From Trileptium ribeirensis (Eukaryota; Nematoda; Enoplea; Enoplida; Thoracostomopsidae): a DNA stretch of 64,000 nt. Each line of letters starts with the position of its first letter. Within the stretch, counting starts at the first letter, position 1. A program made the position numbers and the translations under genes. A model generated the notes under the pieces. The model searched no databases. It had not been told where the DNA came from and saw only the letters and a program-made list of their open reading frames with translations. Of the stretch, positions 14,521 to 24,943 are shown piece by piece. The stretch spans positions 1-64,000 of the forward strand of contig JASANE010004987.1 in assembly GCA_030248225.1 (NCBI GenBank), given 5' to 3'.

Positions 14521-17190
14521 TATTTCTTATCAGCATGTATTATAACAGCTGTAGAATGACCAGTAAATTCTCTGTGAGCAATCGACCCATTCACTCTATC
14601 CCTGATAAGACATTTGGCTATGTGGTAAACTCATAAACTTTGTAGTACGGTGCGGATTTGAAGAAGATGATATGGTCTTATATCCAGCTGAGAATCCTTT
14701 ACTGTTTAAAATATCGAATAATGAGACATTGCTATCTTTTTGTTTTTTTACCGTATTTCATAATAAATTAACACTTATTCAGTGAATTGTGAAATTATCA
14801 TATAGTAACGATATGCTGTCTGCGGAACATGACTAAAGTAGAACCTATGATTTCCCTATCCAGATACGAACCTTGTATTGCATACTACCATTGACCGAAA
14901 TGCATGACATATTCTAAAATTATGTCATTTAGAGAAATCAGCAAAACAGTTATGATTTAAATTTTTAATATAAATTTGTAGAATGTTACCCAACATCGCC
15001 AAATTAGTCTGTAGCCATAATGTGATGAAATGTGCAAATCCCAAACTCCCAAAATGTCAAATTGCTTTGAAGAATCAACCTGGATTATGCATCAGAATTT
15101 TCCGCATTTGCATACGGCATGAAGTAAATGCAAATATTAATGTTTTACACCGTTGATACTTTTAAACGCTAATAATATTAGTGGTGTGACCGGTTACCTT
15201 TCAGAAGTCAAGATCTTAATACTTTCCTCTTTATCAGTGCCTAGTTACTTGCCGAATGTTTTAGCGATGCAAGTGATCTCATTTTCTCGATAGTATGAAT
15301 GAACGGATTGTGTTTAGATTAATATTTGTTATACGATACAGGATTTCTATTCTGCATCTGCGGCTGCAGGGCATTACGCAGCTGTGGTTGAACCAACTTA
15401 GTTCGTCTAGTTGGCGCTAGAATAGCTTCTAACTAGGAAATATACAATTCTACCCCGCTGGACACGCAAGTATAAAATAAAAAAGTTTCTATCAAGGTTC
15501 AATGGGAATAAGAATAAAATATTAAGAATCAAATGTAGGAAGAATACATGATAAAACACAATTTTGGCACCTGATACAATAAATTTTTGGGGAGAAAATG
15601 TGTCTTATGCCCACGTTGGTATGCAGAAAAAGTGTTTTAACTATTGAAGCTTAGGTATGAAACTCATTTTCTAGTACTAATGAAATCATTTGACTTTACG
15701 CTTGTAGTACGTGTTTCTCATAATTAATAAAAAATTATATTTGATAAAATCGTGACGACTCCTCGCCACACCGAATCCAAGCAATAAATCACAAAAGAAG
15801 AATATGACAAAAATGTAATTAGGAACGACACGCTTTGTTTTTATGCTTCCTCTGCATTTAACAGTGGTGTAGCTGCTGTATTGCATTCTAGCTGTTTTGT
15901 TACGTTCGTGAAGTTGATATGTTTTCCTCAAGGCTAGTTGCCGGGCTACGAGCAATGAACGTTGTAACTTCCTAAAGAATAAACTCTAGCATTTAGACAT
16001 CGATATAGATCTGCAATTTTGAAGTGCGGTCGAAGCTGTTAATTTGCAGAATCATAATCCTAAAATACATACAAAGTTCCGCAATCCACAGCGTATTTTT
16101 CGCGAAGCTGTCCCACTATGTATATATAGTTATTGCTGTATTTTATGGATTAATTTTTATAGATGGTTTACTTTAAACCTTACATAGGGATAAAATTTGT
16201 CTCAGAAAAATTAAAATTACTGGTGTCTTAGTTGCGTCTGCAAAATTACTAAGTGCGTGCAATTTATTAGCGCCCACAAATTTTCAAATTACTACTGTGC
16301 ATCAAGACCAGTGCCCAAAGAATTATTGCTTGCATCAAATTTAGCAGCACCCGCGAATATATCAAATCAAATCCGCAAAATTCTATGTCGCACTCACAAA
16401 ATTTACGGTAAATATTTATCCTATTCTAATGTGTATGGTCTATTTAACATAACATAAAACGATGATTACAGTTACAACTCATCACACAAATGTAAGAAGA
16501 AGTCAGTGTAATATATATCATACACGGATTATAAAGGAATGCATACATTTATAAAAAAAGGAAAACACGCTATACTTAAACTAGGTTATGGTCGTATTAG
16601 TCGTAGCATTCGCATACTAAAGTGTGTTACTTTCTTGCCAAAAGTTTAAAATTTGTATCTATATGCATTTGTACACTTGCGGTTTTACACAAGACAAATC
16701 TGCTAGATAATACTGATTGGAAAATGCAAATTAGTTATACATATACAGAGATATGGATCGAGGGAAGCATTAGAAACATAGGCAATATTAGTGGGTTAGA
16801 GCAGATTCATAGTTTTATCTAATAACTTAACTTAACCTTAAAAGTCTTTGTTGTCTATCAAAGTATTACGTCCGGTATGAACCACTCATAAATAACTGCC
16901 GATGTATTATTTTACACCATTTAGTGTCCACTACTGTATATATTTTAATTCTTGTGTACCATATACAAGTATGTTAGAAAATGCTAACTTCGGAAATTTC
17001 ACAACCTTAGAGGCATTTAACGAGTCTTTGAGGCAGTAGCAGCGATTCCTTGGTTGTGTGGCACCTTCGTGTCTATATTTTTTAACGCCAGGAACACAGT
17101 AACTAAAAGCTAAAGCCGCTGGCTGATCTAGATCGTATCTGAATGAGTTGTTAATTGTATCATGTTTCTTGTCACTTGTAGGAAGCGGCC
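14521..17190. other. No gene recognised
   Basis: AT-rich sequence without recognisable exons, RNA genes or strong repeats. Confidence 0.45.
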
Positions 17191-17197
17191 TACATTT

Positions 17198-17455
17198 TAT
17201 ACATTCATAACAGCAGATTTCTGAATCACATTTCCCTTCATGTTGGAAACGTTCGTTGATGTGTTAAACTTTATATCAATGGTTTTCTCATTCATAATTT
17301 CATAGTTGCTAGTGGCGCAGTATGAAAGGTTGGCAAAGGTTGCCCTGCACTTGCGGCGGCACCTAGGCTGTTTCTGTAACGCTCCGCTCACATTTTCGCG
17401 TGCATCCTCCCTACAATTATAAATATCGTACCGCGCCCTGCTGTTGTGTAAGAAC
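17198..17455 (-). CDS. Candidate cysteine-rich exon, NTR-like?
   Basis: The minus-strand frame is open across this interval and runs on to about 17538. It ends in TAA at 17198. It contains CRRKCRATFANLSYCATSNY, a C-x3-C-x9-C pattern. This recalls the start of netrin-type (NTR) modules, the superfamily that includes PCOLCE, netrins and TIMPs. Upstream in the same frame are IRAKF and RYDI, which resemble a TIMP beta-strand region, but the continuation does not follow TIMP. A plausible acceptor (cttgttctgaacag) sets the start given here. The exon could pair with the signal-peptide exon at 18045-18347 on the same strand. What I see is a cysteine-bearing open frame with coding-like codons; the family call is speculative. 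Confidence 0.28.
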
Positions 17456-18044
17456 CTGTTCAGAACAAGGGTCGCAAACTTTGCACGAATAGTCGAATTG
17501 GCATTCAGATTTTGCACAGTTTTATTTTTGCGATTTGGTGTGTAATGTTATTATCAGTTCCCTGAAAATCTGTTATATTTGCTGACATATGCTGTTAATT
17601 TAATGCAACTCGTAAATATCCTTGTTTTAGAGATATTAGTGTCGTACATGTTGACAGACCAATGCTAATTCTAAATTTGGCATTTTACTTATAAGCTCAA
17701 AGAATTTAACTCGAAATGGTTGTTATTAGGTACGTTTTCTATAAAAATATAAAAACACTACCTCAAATTCAGACAAATTGTATAGTCCTAATATGTCTAT
17801 TAACAGTAATAAGTGACATTCACGTTGTTCGACGTTTCATCGACAATAACTAAAACATATTGAACACTATCCGCACAACAAAGCTAAGGTTCTTCTGTGT
17901 ACTTTATGCTAAGCCTAAGGCTAAGTGGGGGGTTGCTGCCTCCGAAACTACCTTTGTAGCTGTTGTATTTTAAAAGTTTACTCCCCTTATTTAGTAATAT
18001 ATCATCGAGATGATTGCCTGAATAGTTTTACTGTGAAAAATAAT

Positions 18045-18347
18045 TTACAATAGACAAACGAACAAGTCATTAAAAATAATGATATTACTACACATATAGA
18101 TCGTAAAGCGTACGAAAGGTACGCCTTTGATAACCAGATGACTTAAAACGGAATATCCGGCTATGGTAGTTCTCCTTAGTTCTAAATATGGAGTAGTTTT
18201 AATGCTGATATTATTATATTTAAGAATATCTTGATGCTTGGTACTGTAACCGTAGAAAGTAAACATGTTTTGATCAGTTCTTCTGCGAGCGCATAAGATA
18301 CCAAAAGTTATATTTAGGATTATAATCATGCCAATTTGATACATCAC
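18045..18347 (-). CDS. Candidate first exon of a secreted protein
   Basis: The minus-strand frame starts with ATG-ATG. The N-terminus reads MMYQIGMIIILNITFGILC, then ARRR, which is a good match to a signal peptide. The following sequence (YLELRRTTIAGYSVLSHL) is not recognised. The frame runs to TAA at 18045, but a real exon would probably end earlier, for instance at a GTAGTA donor near 18092. It lies about 0.6 kb upstream, in minus-strand terms, of the cysteine-bearing frame at 17198-17455, so the two could be exons of one small secreted protein. It sits just 5' of the first synapsin exon found, on the opposite strand. Confidence 0.3.
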   Translation of the reverse strand: MMYQIGMIIILNITFGILCARRRTDQNMFTFYGYSTKHQDILKYNNISIKTTPYLELRRTTIAGYSVLSHLVIKGVPFVRFTIYMCSNIIIFNDLFVCLL

Positions 18348-18781
18348 GTACGGTTGTAGACCGATTACTCTCTGCGACTAGGAAATGTTGTAACATTAGC
18401 AGAACACCCATTGCCCAGCATTGTAAGTATATACGAACAGTGATTAATTGTTAACAGATAACTAACTAGTATAATTTAAGTCATGGCACACAGCCCACCC
18501 TGTCGTATATCTGACATTTTTATTATCCCCGACTTTTCAATGCGCTCGATTCTTGGAAAATATTGAAAACCCAACGATGCCAACGAAGAATCTACGGTTT
18601 CACAATATGTAATTTTGTGTATGGTGTTGCGTATCTTCGGCAGATATTGGCAGGGCTAGATTCATTGATTTGATTGAAATTGATTAATTGTATTTGTAGT
18701 TATATGCAAGTGCAATCACAAATTCATTTTTTGAAGCTTAGGAAGATTTTCTGTTTTGCCGAGGGCATACCGCATATTTTA

Positions 18782-19003
18782 GGCCCTGTTCACATTGCTT
18801 CCGATCAGATCCAAATCAATTTCAGTGCGATCCAATCTCTAATAGCACGCACATTTTTTAGGATGCGATTCGGATGAAGTAATACGGAAATTATATTGGT
18901 ATACATACACACCAACACTATAGCTATAATAATTCGGATTGGATCGGATGCAATGTGGACACAATTCGGCTCGGATCATATTGGGCGCAGTGTGAACGCG
19001 GCC
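18782..19003. mobile_element. Harbinger-like MITE (222 bp)
   Basis: Terminal inverted repeats: the left end starts GGCCCTGTTCACATTGC and the reverse complement of the right end starts GGCCGCGTTCACACTGC, with 14 of 17 positions matching. The element is flanked by TTA on both sides (18779-18781 and 19004-19006), the 3-bp target duplication expected of PIF/Harbinger elements. The interior has repeated GGATC/GATCC motifs near both ends and no open frame, so it is non-autonomous. Confidence 0.72.
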
Positions 19004-19846
19004 TTACGCATAACAACGGTTATATACAGGTTAAATTAACCCTTGATGTATATACCACAAAACGCGCGTTACTTATACAAGTGTGGAGACATACAGGTTA
19101 AAATGCCAGGTTGACTATCATTACGGGATATCACGATTATTCAAAATTCTTGTCGGTGTTGCACGAAACTCGTAAACAAATAAATAGTATCCATAAAAAA
19201 CTATATGTGCTGCTGAAGCCTTTAGACCTTTTGTATCCTCCGTCAGCCAGCGTATAATTAGAGCGAATTAGTCAGCAGCGTGAGAATTAGACGTGAGAAG
19301 GAAGTCGACCATACCTCTAGATACTTTTCAAATTCACGCAAGCAATCTAACACGCCGGTAGATAGACTTTCAGTGCAAGGAAGCAATATTCCTCAAATTC
19401 GAATTTACTGATAACATTACACGAAGGACATAAATAATATAAAAGCATAATAAAACTGGATGCACTGCTAAGCCGGTTTTCTGATGCGTGCTGTTGCAAG
19501 CCAGTGCACATATAAACCCAATTAGTCAACCGCAAACAGCTTACAACATATAATTGATGATGAAATCGGTCATAACTGTACACTTCGGCTCAAATTTCGC
19601 ATGTAATGGTTAACCATTGCTATAATGTTCGAATATAAAACGGTTTAGCGTATGCTGAGCTATAGCGGTTCGGTTAGGTATGTCATCTACAAACCTGTAT
19701 ATTATATGCATTTGGTAGCTTAACGTATGCTTATTTCCTAGGTGTGTTCGTGTTGAAAGGAGAGATTTGTAACCTAGGAATTAGCGCTTGAACTTCTAGG
19801 ATACGGACACTTTGAGTAAACCGTCTATCGTTTATTAAATCTCTAG

Positions 19847-20023
19847 CGCTCCTGCTTCACCGTCGCGATCTCAGATCCAGCCATCAATGTATTCTCAAGT
19901 GACCGGTCTTACAAAGAACTTGATCAGCGCTGCTACCGCGGGCACAGCTCGTATCAGCGGCGGCGCATACAACAAAGATAGATCAAAATGCCTTTTAGTT
20001 ATCGACGATCAACAAACAGATTG
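19847..20023 (+). CDS. SYN: Synapsin exon a (domain B/C boundary)
   Basis: The acceptor is ttaaatctctag and the donor is TG|GTAAGA. The exon encodes APASPSRSQIQPSMYSQV, a small-residue stretch like domain B (LISAATAGTARISGGAY), then KCLLVIDDQQTDW. The latter matches the LLVIDEPHTDW start of domain C. The final TG joins the first G of the next exon to make the tryptophan codon. The 5' edge is less certain than the 3' edge, and an upstream exon is expected. Confidence 0.85.
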
Positions 20024-23000
20024 GTAAGAAATAAATGGTTTGGAACTTTTAAATTGGGATATAGCAATTTTTTTCTTGATTTACTAAAACATGATTATAT
20101 GTTAAATATACATGAATTTTTCTCAGTACTTGTCCTCAGCTGCCGCAGAGATTTTTTCTGCGTACATCTAATCAGCATGAGCACATTTTCAAGCGTTCAT
20201 ATAACAAACCTACGCACATTTTTCGTGCGTACACGTCAAGGAGCTTCTACACATATTTTCTGCGTACACCTAAACAGCCTCCGCAGGTTTTTGATGGCTA
20301 CACGTAGGGAGCCGCCTCAAATTTTTCCTGTGTATACGTAAGGAGCCGCGGAAGATTTTTTCTTTGGTACAGGTAAGGAGCCGCCGCAGTTTTTTTCCTT
20401 CGTGTACGTAAGGAGCCGCTGCACATTTTTCCTGTGACCACGTAAGAAGCCGCCGCAGATTATTACTTAGTAATCGTAAGGAGCCGCCGTAGATATTTTC
20501 TGCGTACACGTAAGAAGCTGCCGCACATATTTCGTGTGTACACGTAAGGAGCCGGCGCAGATTTTTCCTCCATATACGTAAGGAGCCGCCGTAGATATTT
20601 CCAGCGTACAGGTAAGGAGCCGCCGCAGTTTTTTTTTCATGCGCACAAGTAAAGATTCGACGCATATTTTTCCTGTGTACACGTAAAAATCCGACAAAGA
20701 TGTTTTTCTTCGTATACGTAAAGAACCGCCGTAGATATTTCCTGCGTGCACGTAAGGAGCCGCCGCAGTTTTTTTCATGCGCACAAGTAAAGATCCGACG
20801 CAGATTTTTTCGTTCGTATACGTAACGAGCCGCCACAGAGTTTAAAAAGTGGACATAATCTTGCTTTGTAGTTGTAACAGGCTGTGAAATATGCAGTCTT
20901 ACAAACTGTTGAGTTGTTTTAATATGCTATGCCTGGTGCTGAATCTGGGTTATAGCGCGCTATAAAGACTATTAGGTAAAAATAATGTAAATATGCTTAA
21001 GAAATTACCGGGGAAGTGTTACACCAATTGTTATTGTTTCATACCAATGAATTGAATGGAGCATAACAGTTTGTTAATCAAAAATTTGCGCTACGGCTCG
21101 ATTAACTTTTTTATTCTTAAAGTGACACATTGGTCACAGCGTGATTTGTGCAACGACATATTAATGATGTTTCCCGTGCAGCGTGTATGCATGTGCGTTG
21201 CTATTCGCTCGCTTGGCGGGGTTCCTTACGGAAACCAAGCAATAGCTCCCAAATAGCACAATGGCTAGTGCATGAGAATCGGATTCGAACGAACTAGGTT
21301 CAATCCACCGCCACGGCGAAAGTTTCTTCAAGACAGTACGAAATACACACTAGTTTAAAAATAAAAGGGTTAAATAAGAAATGTCTACATTTATTAATTT
21401 TCTAGTAATGATACATTGTATACATAAGATTTGCAAGTTGTATGTAAGGGGGCACTGTTTGAAGCCTCAAAATTTGTAAATCTACTTAAGCATCAATACT
21501 ATTCGAAATGTTAAATTAACATCGACTTATTGTGTGATTTATAGTATATTTATCTGCATAATCTTGTTTTCTGTTGCGTTCATATTTGGTTTAATATGTT
21601 TGCGTCGATGTGGGTTTTCCTGAAAGTTGACCATCTCAAAGTGGACGGGAGCGCCGGGTTCAGTAATTCCGGCTGCCCTTAAGTTTTTATGCTCATAGTG
21701 ATTAGCTCCGTTAATACCTAGGATAGTGGGACCGGCTGCATATTTCTAAAACTGCTATTATTGTAGTTGTAATGTTTTTCACAATTTGGTGTACGTACAA
21801 TAAATGAGACGCATTGCTTCTTTCGTCAGGAAAATTGAGTTCCTTGCTTACTTCTCAGTTCTAATACTGCAGTATTACTATTTCCTTTTATGTAAGTGTG
21901 TGATAAAAAATTAGACTTGTTCAATTAACGTTTATTTCAAAAGTTGCATTTATCAATTGTTGCAGGACAAAGTATTTTCGAGGCAAAAAGATTCTTAACG
22001 ACTGCGATATTCGAGTTGAACAGGTTGGTTTTACGATGATATTTATTATCAAGCCATTGGGGAACTGGTTTTATGTGTACCAAAATGAATTATAAAATAC
22101 GTAATCATTACTAATAATTTCTTGTGTAATAAAATTATTATTGCCTAAACACCAGATATCAAAAAATGATGAATTAATTAGTGAGTTCCGCACGGCGATT
22201 TTCCTATAATACTAAATTGGATTGCGATTTTGTTATTCTCATGATATAAAGATATATTTAAGATTGGGTTCCATTTGCACGGAAAATAGTTCGCAAGATA
22301 CGCGAAATCTTCGCGTGTTTATTCTCATGATATAAAGACTTATTTAAGCTTGGGTTCCATTTGCACAGAAAATGGCTCGAAAGATACGGGAAATCATATC
22401 TTAGTTTCTAGGAAGCGAACCACAAATGTTTGTACGTTTGTCTGTGCGAAACTGTACTCCGTGTATTAATATTTTAGGCTGAATTTTCAGAACTGGACTT
22501 AGCTTCATATACAGATCAGCAGCTTGGTTGTATGGTCTGTATGCGTGGTATTCGTGGCGGTACAAAAGTTGTAAAGTAAGATATTTTAAATCCGATGACA
22601 TACAGATAATTAATACTGAGCGCTTGACGCTACTAAAGCGCCTATCTGTATTTAGAAACCATGTGAGATACCGCAAGAAAGTTCCGCGAGACCACAGTAT
22701 TTGATATGATAGAATCGTAAATCAGTCATAAGTTGTTTGTTCATAAGATCTAGCAGCTGTACTTTAATGTGGCATTCACGCTAACAAGCGCCCACTTTGG
22801 TGATATGACACTGTAGCCGACACTGCGCAGAAGTGACGTTCAAAATAATGGTGTTGTAGCGAAAGGCTTTGCCACGGGGGTGCTTGGGGTCTGTGCCTTT
22901 AGTTATGGATTGTGAACCCATCCCACCTCTCCAAGTTTATATCCCAACAGTTTTTTCGACGTCGAACCGCCCTGTCATACGTTGAGTTAACCCCCACGAT

Positions 23001-24943
23001 GCGTGAGAGCCCCCCAGCTAAAATATTCTGGTGATACCATTGTGTATAACAACCAATTCTCGACAGTCGTAAAAAATCAGCTAAGACTGATCTAAATTCA
23101 TAAGACAACCACTAAAATTGCACACCAACTGAGCTAAATAATTATTTTTGCACGGTTTTAATGATAGTTTCGTTGCACTAGCACAAAAATAAATAAGGCG
23201 TAGTGTATACAACAAATGAAGAAACTGTGTGCTTCATTGCAAAAGATGTTCTGAAACCATGGAGCTGTTTGGCAGTTGTTGCTGGATATCCTATAATTAA
23301 ATGGTGAAAACCACACAAACTCAACAAATAACAACGCAAGTGCTAACAAACCGCTCCACAAAACAACGGTTCATAAAATGTAGTGTAGTCACATTTCAGC
23401 GCTGGTAATGAAATGATTAATTGAGTGAGCGACTAAATTTATATTAACTCTTTAACACCTGATTATTTGCGTATATCGCAATGTTTCACAATGCGAAACC
23501 GGCTTTAGAGATGGGTCGCGGGTTGCTTGATCGTAAACCCTTACGCAAACCGCCAATGTTTTGCTCGGTGCCTTAAGGAACTTCGCGAACACTGCGAATA
23601 ACAACAGTCATGGCAACAAACATACACCGCATGACAAACCCAATTAAAACAACAATTCGCAACAATGTGGTTTTGTCAATTGATCGCCCAAACCAAGAGC
23701 TCTGTATGAAAAGGTTGCAATGTAATCCGAAGCTCGTAAGTATACAAACAATAGGTGCTGCCCTAATATGCACACTATCTCTTAACGTCTATTTTTAGCT
23801 GATGTCAGCTTTAATTGAACATGTTTTAACGGCAGCGCACATCTATATTTTGGTATACCTCACCGAGGTTTGCAAAATTTCTTATTCGTAATGCGGCTTT
23901 CACGTTATAATTTCCCCGCTGTTGGAACTTTTGTAACCCTGTAGTCGCAACCCTACCGTATAGGCAGTCAGGGTGACACCCATACTGTAAATGATTTGCC
24001 AAGGGTGTACCAGACACCCCTAGGTACTACATTCTTTCTTGGCAGTATCGTACATACCCTTAGCTACCAATTGGGTGCGAATTAACTATAACGGATTTCG
24101 TCTTTAGCTAATGCGGTTTATTAGTCAACTGTCCTGTGCAGTTTTTTTTAAATTTACTATATTTTTATCTAGCCCATATAAACATTGCTCAATTAATTCC
24201 GAACACTGTCAATAATACTGCCAGAAGACACGGTGTGCCTGACATTGTCGAGAAGTGATAATACGCGTAACTAGCTACCTTCGAAAAAATTTATTAAAAA
24301 TATGGGGTGTCTAAGACACCCTGTTGTCAACAGTGTTCCTGACACTGTGTGGTGTACATAGGTTCCAAACGTTGGGGACATTATAACGTGAACGCCGCAT
24401 AAGTTGGTCGGACCTATTGTGCTTGAGTTAGGTTTAAGCATTCAGCCGAGCTTTATGAGTCGTAAGTCTACATCACTTCGAACAAGTTCGAGTATAGGAA
24501 AGTATAATTTGTTTAAGGGCCCTTCGGGCCGATATTTATGGCGAATTACAATGGTTTTAGCGCCTGACTAAATTGTCACAAATATATTGATTTTAAGCTT
24601 TGACATGAGGTATCCCGCGATAAATCCGTCCAGGCAGAGTTTATTTGCACGCCACTCTAAAAGCCAACAAAAGACGCTGTCAGAAATAACCATCACAGGA
24701 ATAGTCAGAATTCTCTTCATTTGTTTCAATCACTGCACTTAGAATTCAAGATGTATATTGCATTTAGTAATCAAGTTTATACTATTTTACAGACAATTTC
24801 GTCCGGACTTTGTAGTGATTCGACAAAATGCTCGTACTAGTAAGGATGATTTTCGTCCGATTTTAATTGGTTTGCTATTCGGCGGTGTACCTTGTCTCAA
24901 CTCACTTCACTCCATTCACAATTTTCTAGATAAGCCGTGGGTG
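19847..24943 (+). CDS. SYN: Synapsin gene, partial (four exons)
   Basis: Synapsins are presynaptic vesicle phosphoproteins that tether vesicles to actin. Their central C domain has an ATP-grasp fold and dimerises. Four plus-strand exons (19847-20023, 21966-22023, 22478-22575, 24793-24943) join without a frame break. They encode the end of domain B and the first half of domain C: LLVIDDQQTDW, KYFRGKKILNDCDIRVEQ, AEFSELDLASY, RPDFVVIRQNAR, IGLLFGGVPCLNSLHSIHNF and LDKPWV. The order and several exon edges match the vertebrate genes as I know them. The domain A start (usually an RRxS phosphorylation site) upstream, and the ATP-binding exons with VKMGHAH, were not found. The introns hold a minisatellite, a tRNA-like relic and a tandem duplication. 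Confidence 0.93.
20135..20842. repeat. 35-bp minisatellite in synapsin intron
   Basis: About 20 copies of a 34-36 bp unit with core AGGAGCCGCCGCAG, a T run, and a TGCGTACACGTA tail. The copies are diverged, mostly in the T run and the linker. Because the unit has no stops on the minus strand, the array yields a 188-codon open frame (20270-20836) with a periodic R/Y-rich peptide. I regard that frame as a by-product. The array starts about 110 bp after the donor of synapsin exon a. Confidence 0.9.
21247..21320 (+). pseudogene. tRNA-like relic (SINE head or tRNA pseudogene)
   Basis: A box A-like TAGCACAATGG at 21254-21264 and a box B-like GGTTCAATCC at 21297-21306 have the spacing of a tRNA internal promoter. 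The acceptor and T stems do not pair and no proper anticodon arm forms, so it is not a working tRNA. It lies in the synapsin intron, in sense orientation. It could be the head of a tRNA-derived SINE; no tail was identified. Confidence 0.35.
21966..22023 (+). CDS. SYN: Synapsin exon b
   Basis: The acceptor is ttgttgcag and the donor is CAG|GTTGGT. The exon is 58 bp: one base completes the tryptophan codon, then 19 codons read TKYFRGKKILNDCDIRVEQ. This matches the WAKYFKGKKIHG..DI.VEQ segment of domain C. The short length resembles the corresponding vertebrate exon. Confidence 0.95.
22233..22395. repeat. 86-bp tandem duplication in synapsin intron
   Basis: Two adjacent copies (22233-22318 and 22319 to about 22395) begin ttattctcatgatataaaga and end with an AAGATACG.GAAATC motif. 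They differ at scattered sites. The duplication lies in the intron between synapsin exons b and c. Confidence 0.85.
22478..22575 (+). CDS. SYN: Synapsin exon c
   Basis: The acceptor is taatattttag and the donor is AA|GTAAG. The exon is 98 bp, 32 codons plus two bases. It encodes AEFSELDLASYTD, then a diverged stretch, then GTKVV. This matches the AEFSDLNLVA...G.KVV part of synapsin domain C. The trailing AA joins the A that opens the next exon. Confidence 0.92.
24793..24943 (+). CDS. SYN: Synapsin exon d
   Basis: The acceptor is actattttacag and the donor is GTG|GTAAGA. The exon is 151 bp. It encodes QFRPDFVVIRQNAR, then ILIGLLFGGVPCLNSLHS and IHNFLDKPWV, the clearest synapsin block here (compare KPDFVLIRQHA...GIPSVNSLHS.YNF.DKPWV). 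Downstream exons (FPLI.QT, VKMGHAH, ATP-binding) were not found before 42 kb, so the next intron is either very large or the exons escaped me. Confidence 0.95.

Noticed and set aside
20270..20836. 188-codon minus-strand open frame
   Set aside because: It is the 35-bp minisatellite read without stops; the unit length drifts between 34 and 36, so no stable protein repeat exists.
20135..20842. Regular repeats considered as a CRISPR array
   Set aside because: Head-to-tail repeats without unique spacers in an intron of an animal gene; the same holds for the arrays at 27.3, 41.6, 47.6 and 55.4 kb.
22401..22676. 91-codon minus-strand frame
   Set aside because: A shadow of synapsin exon c on the plus strand.
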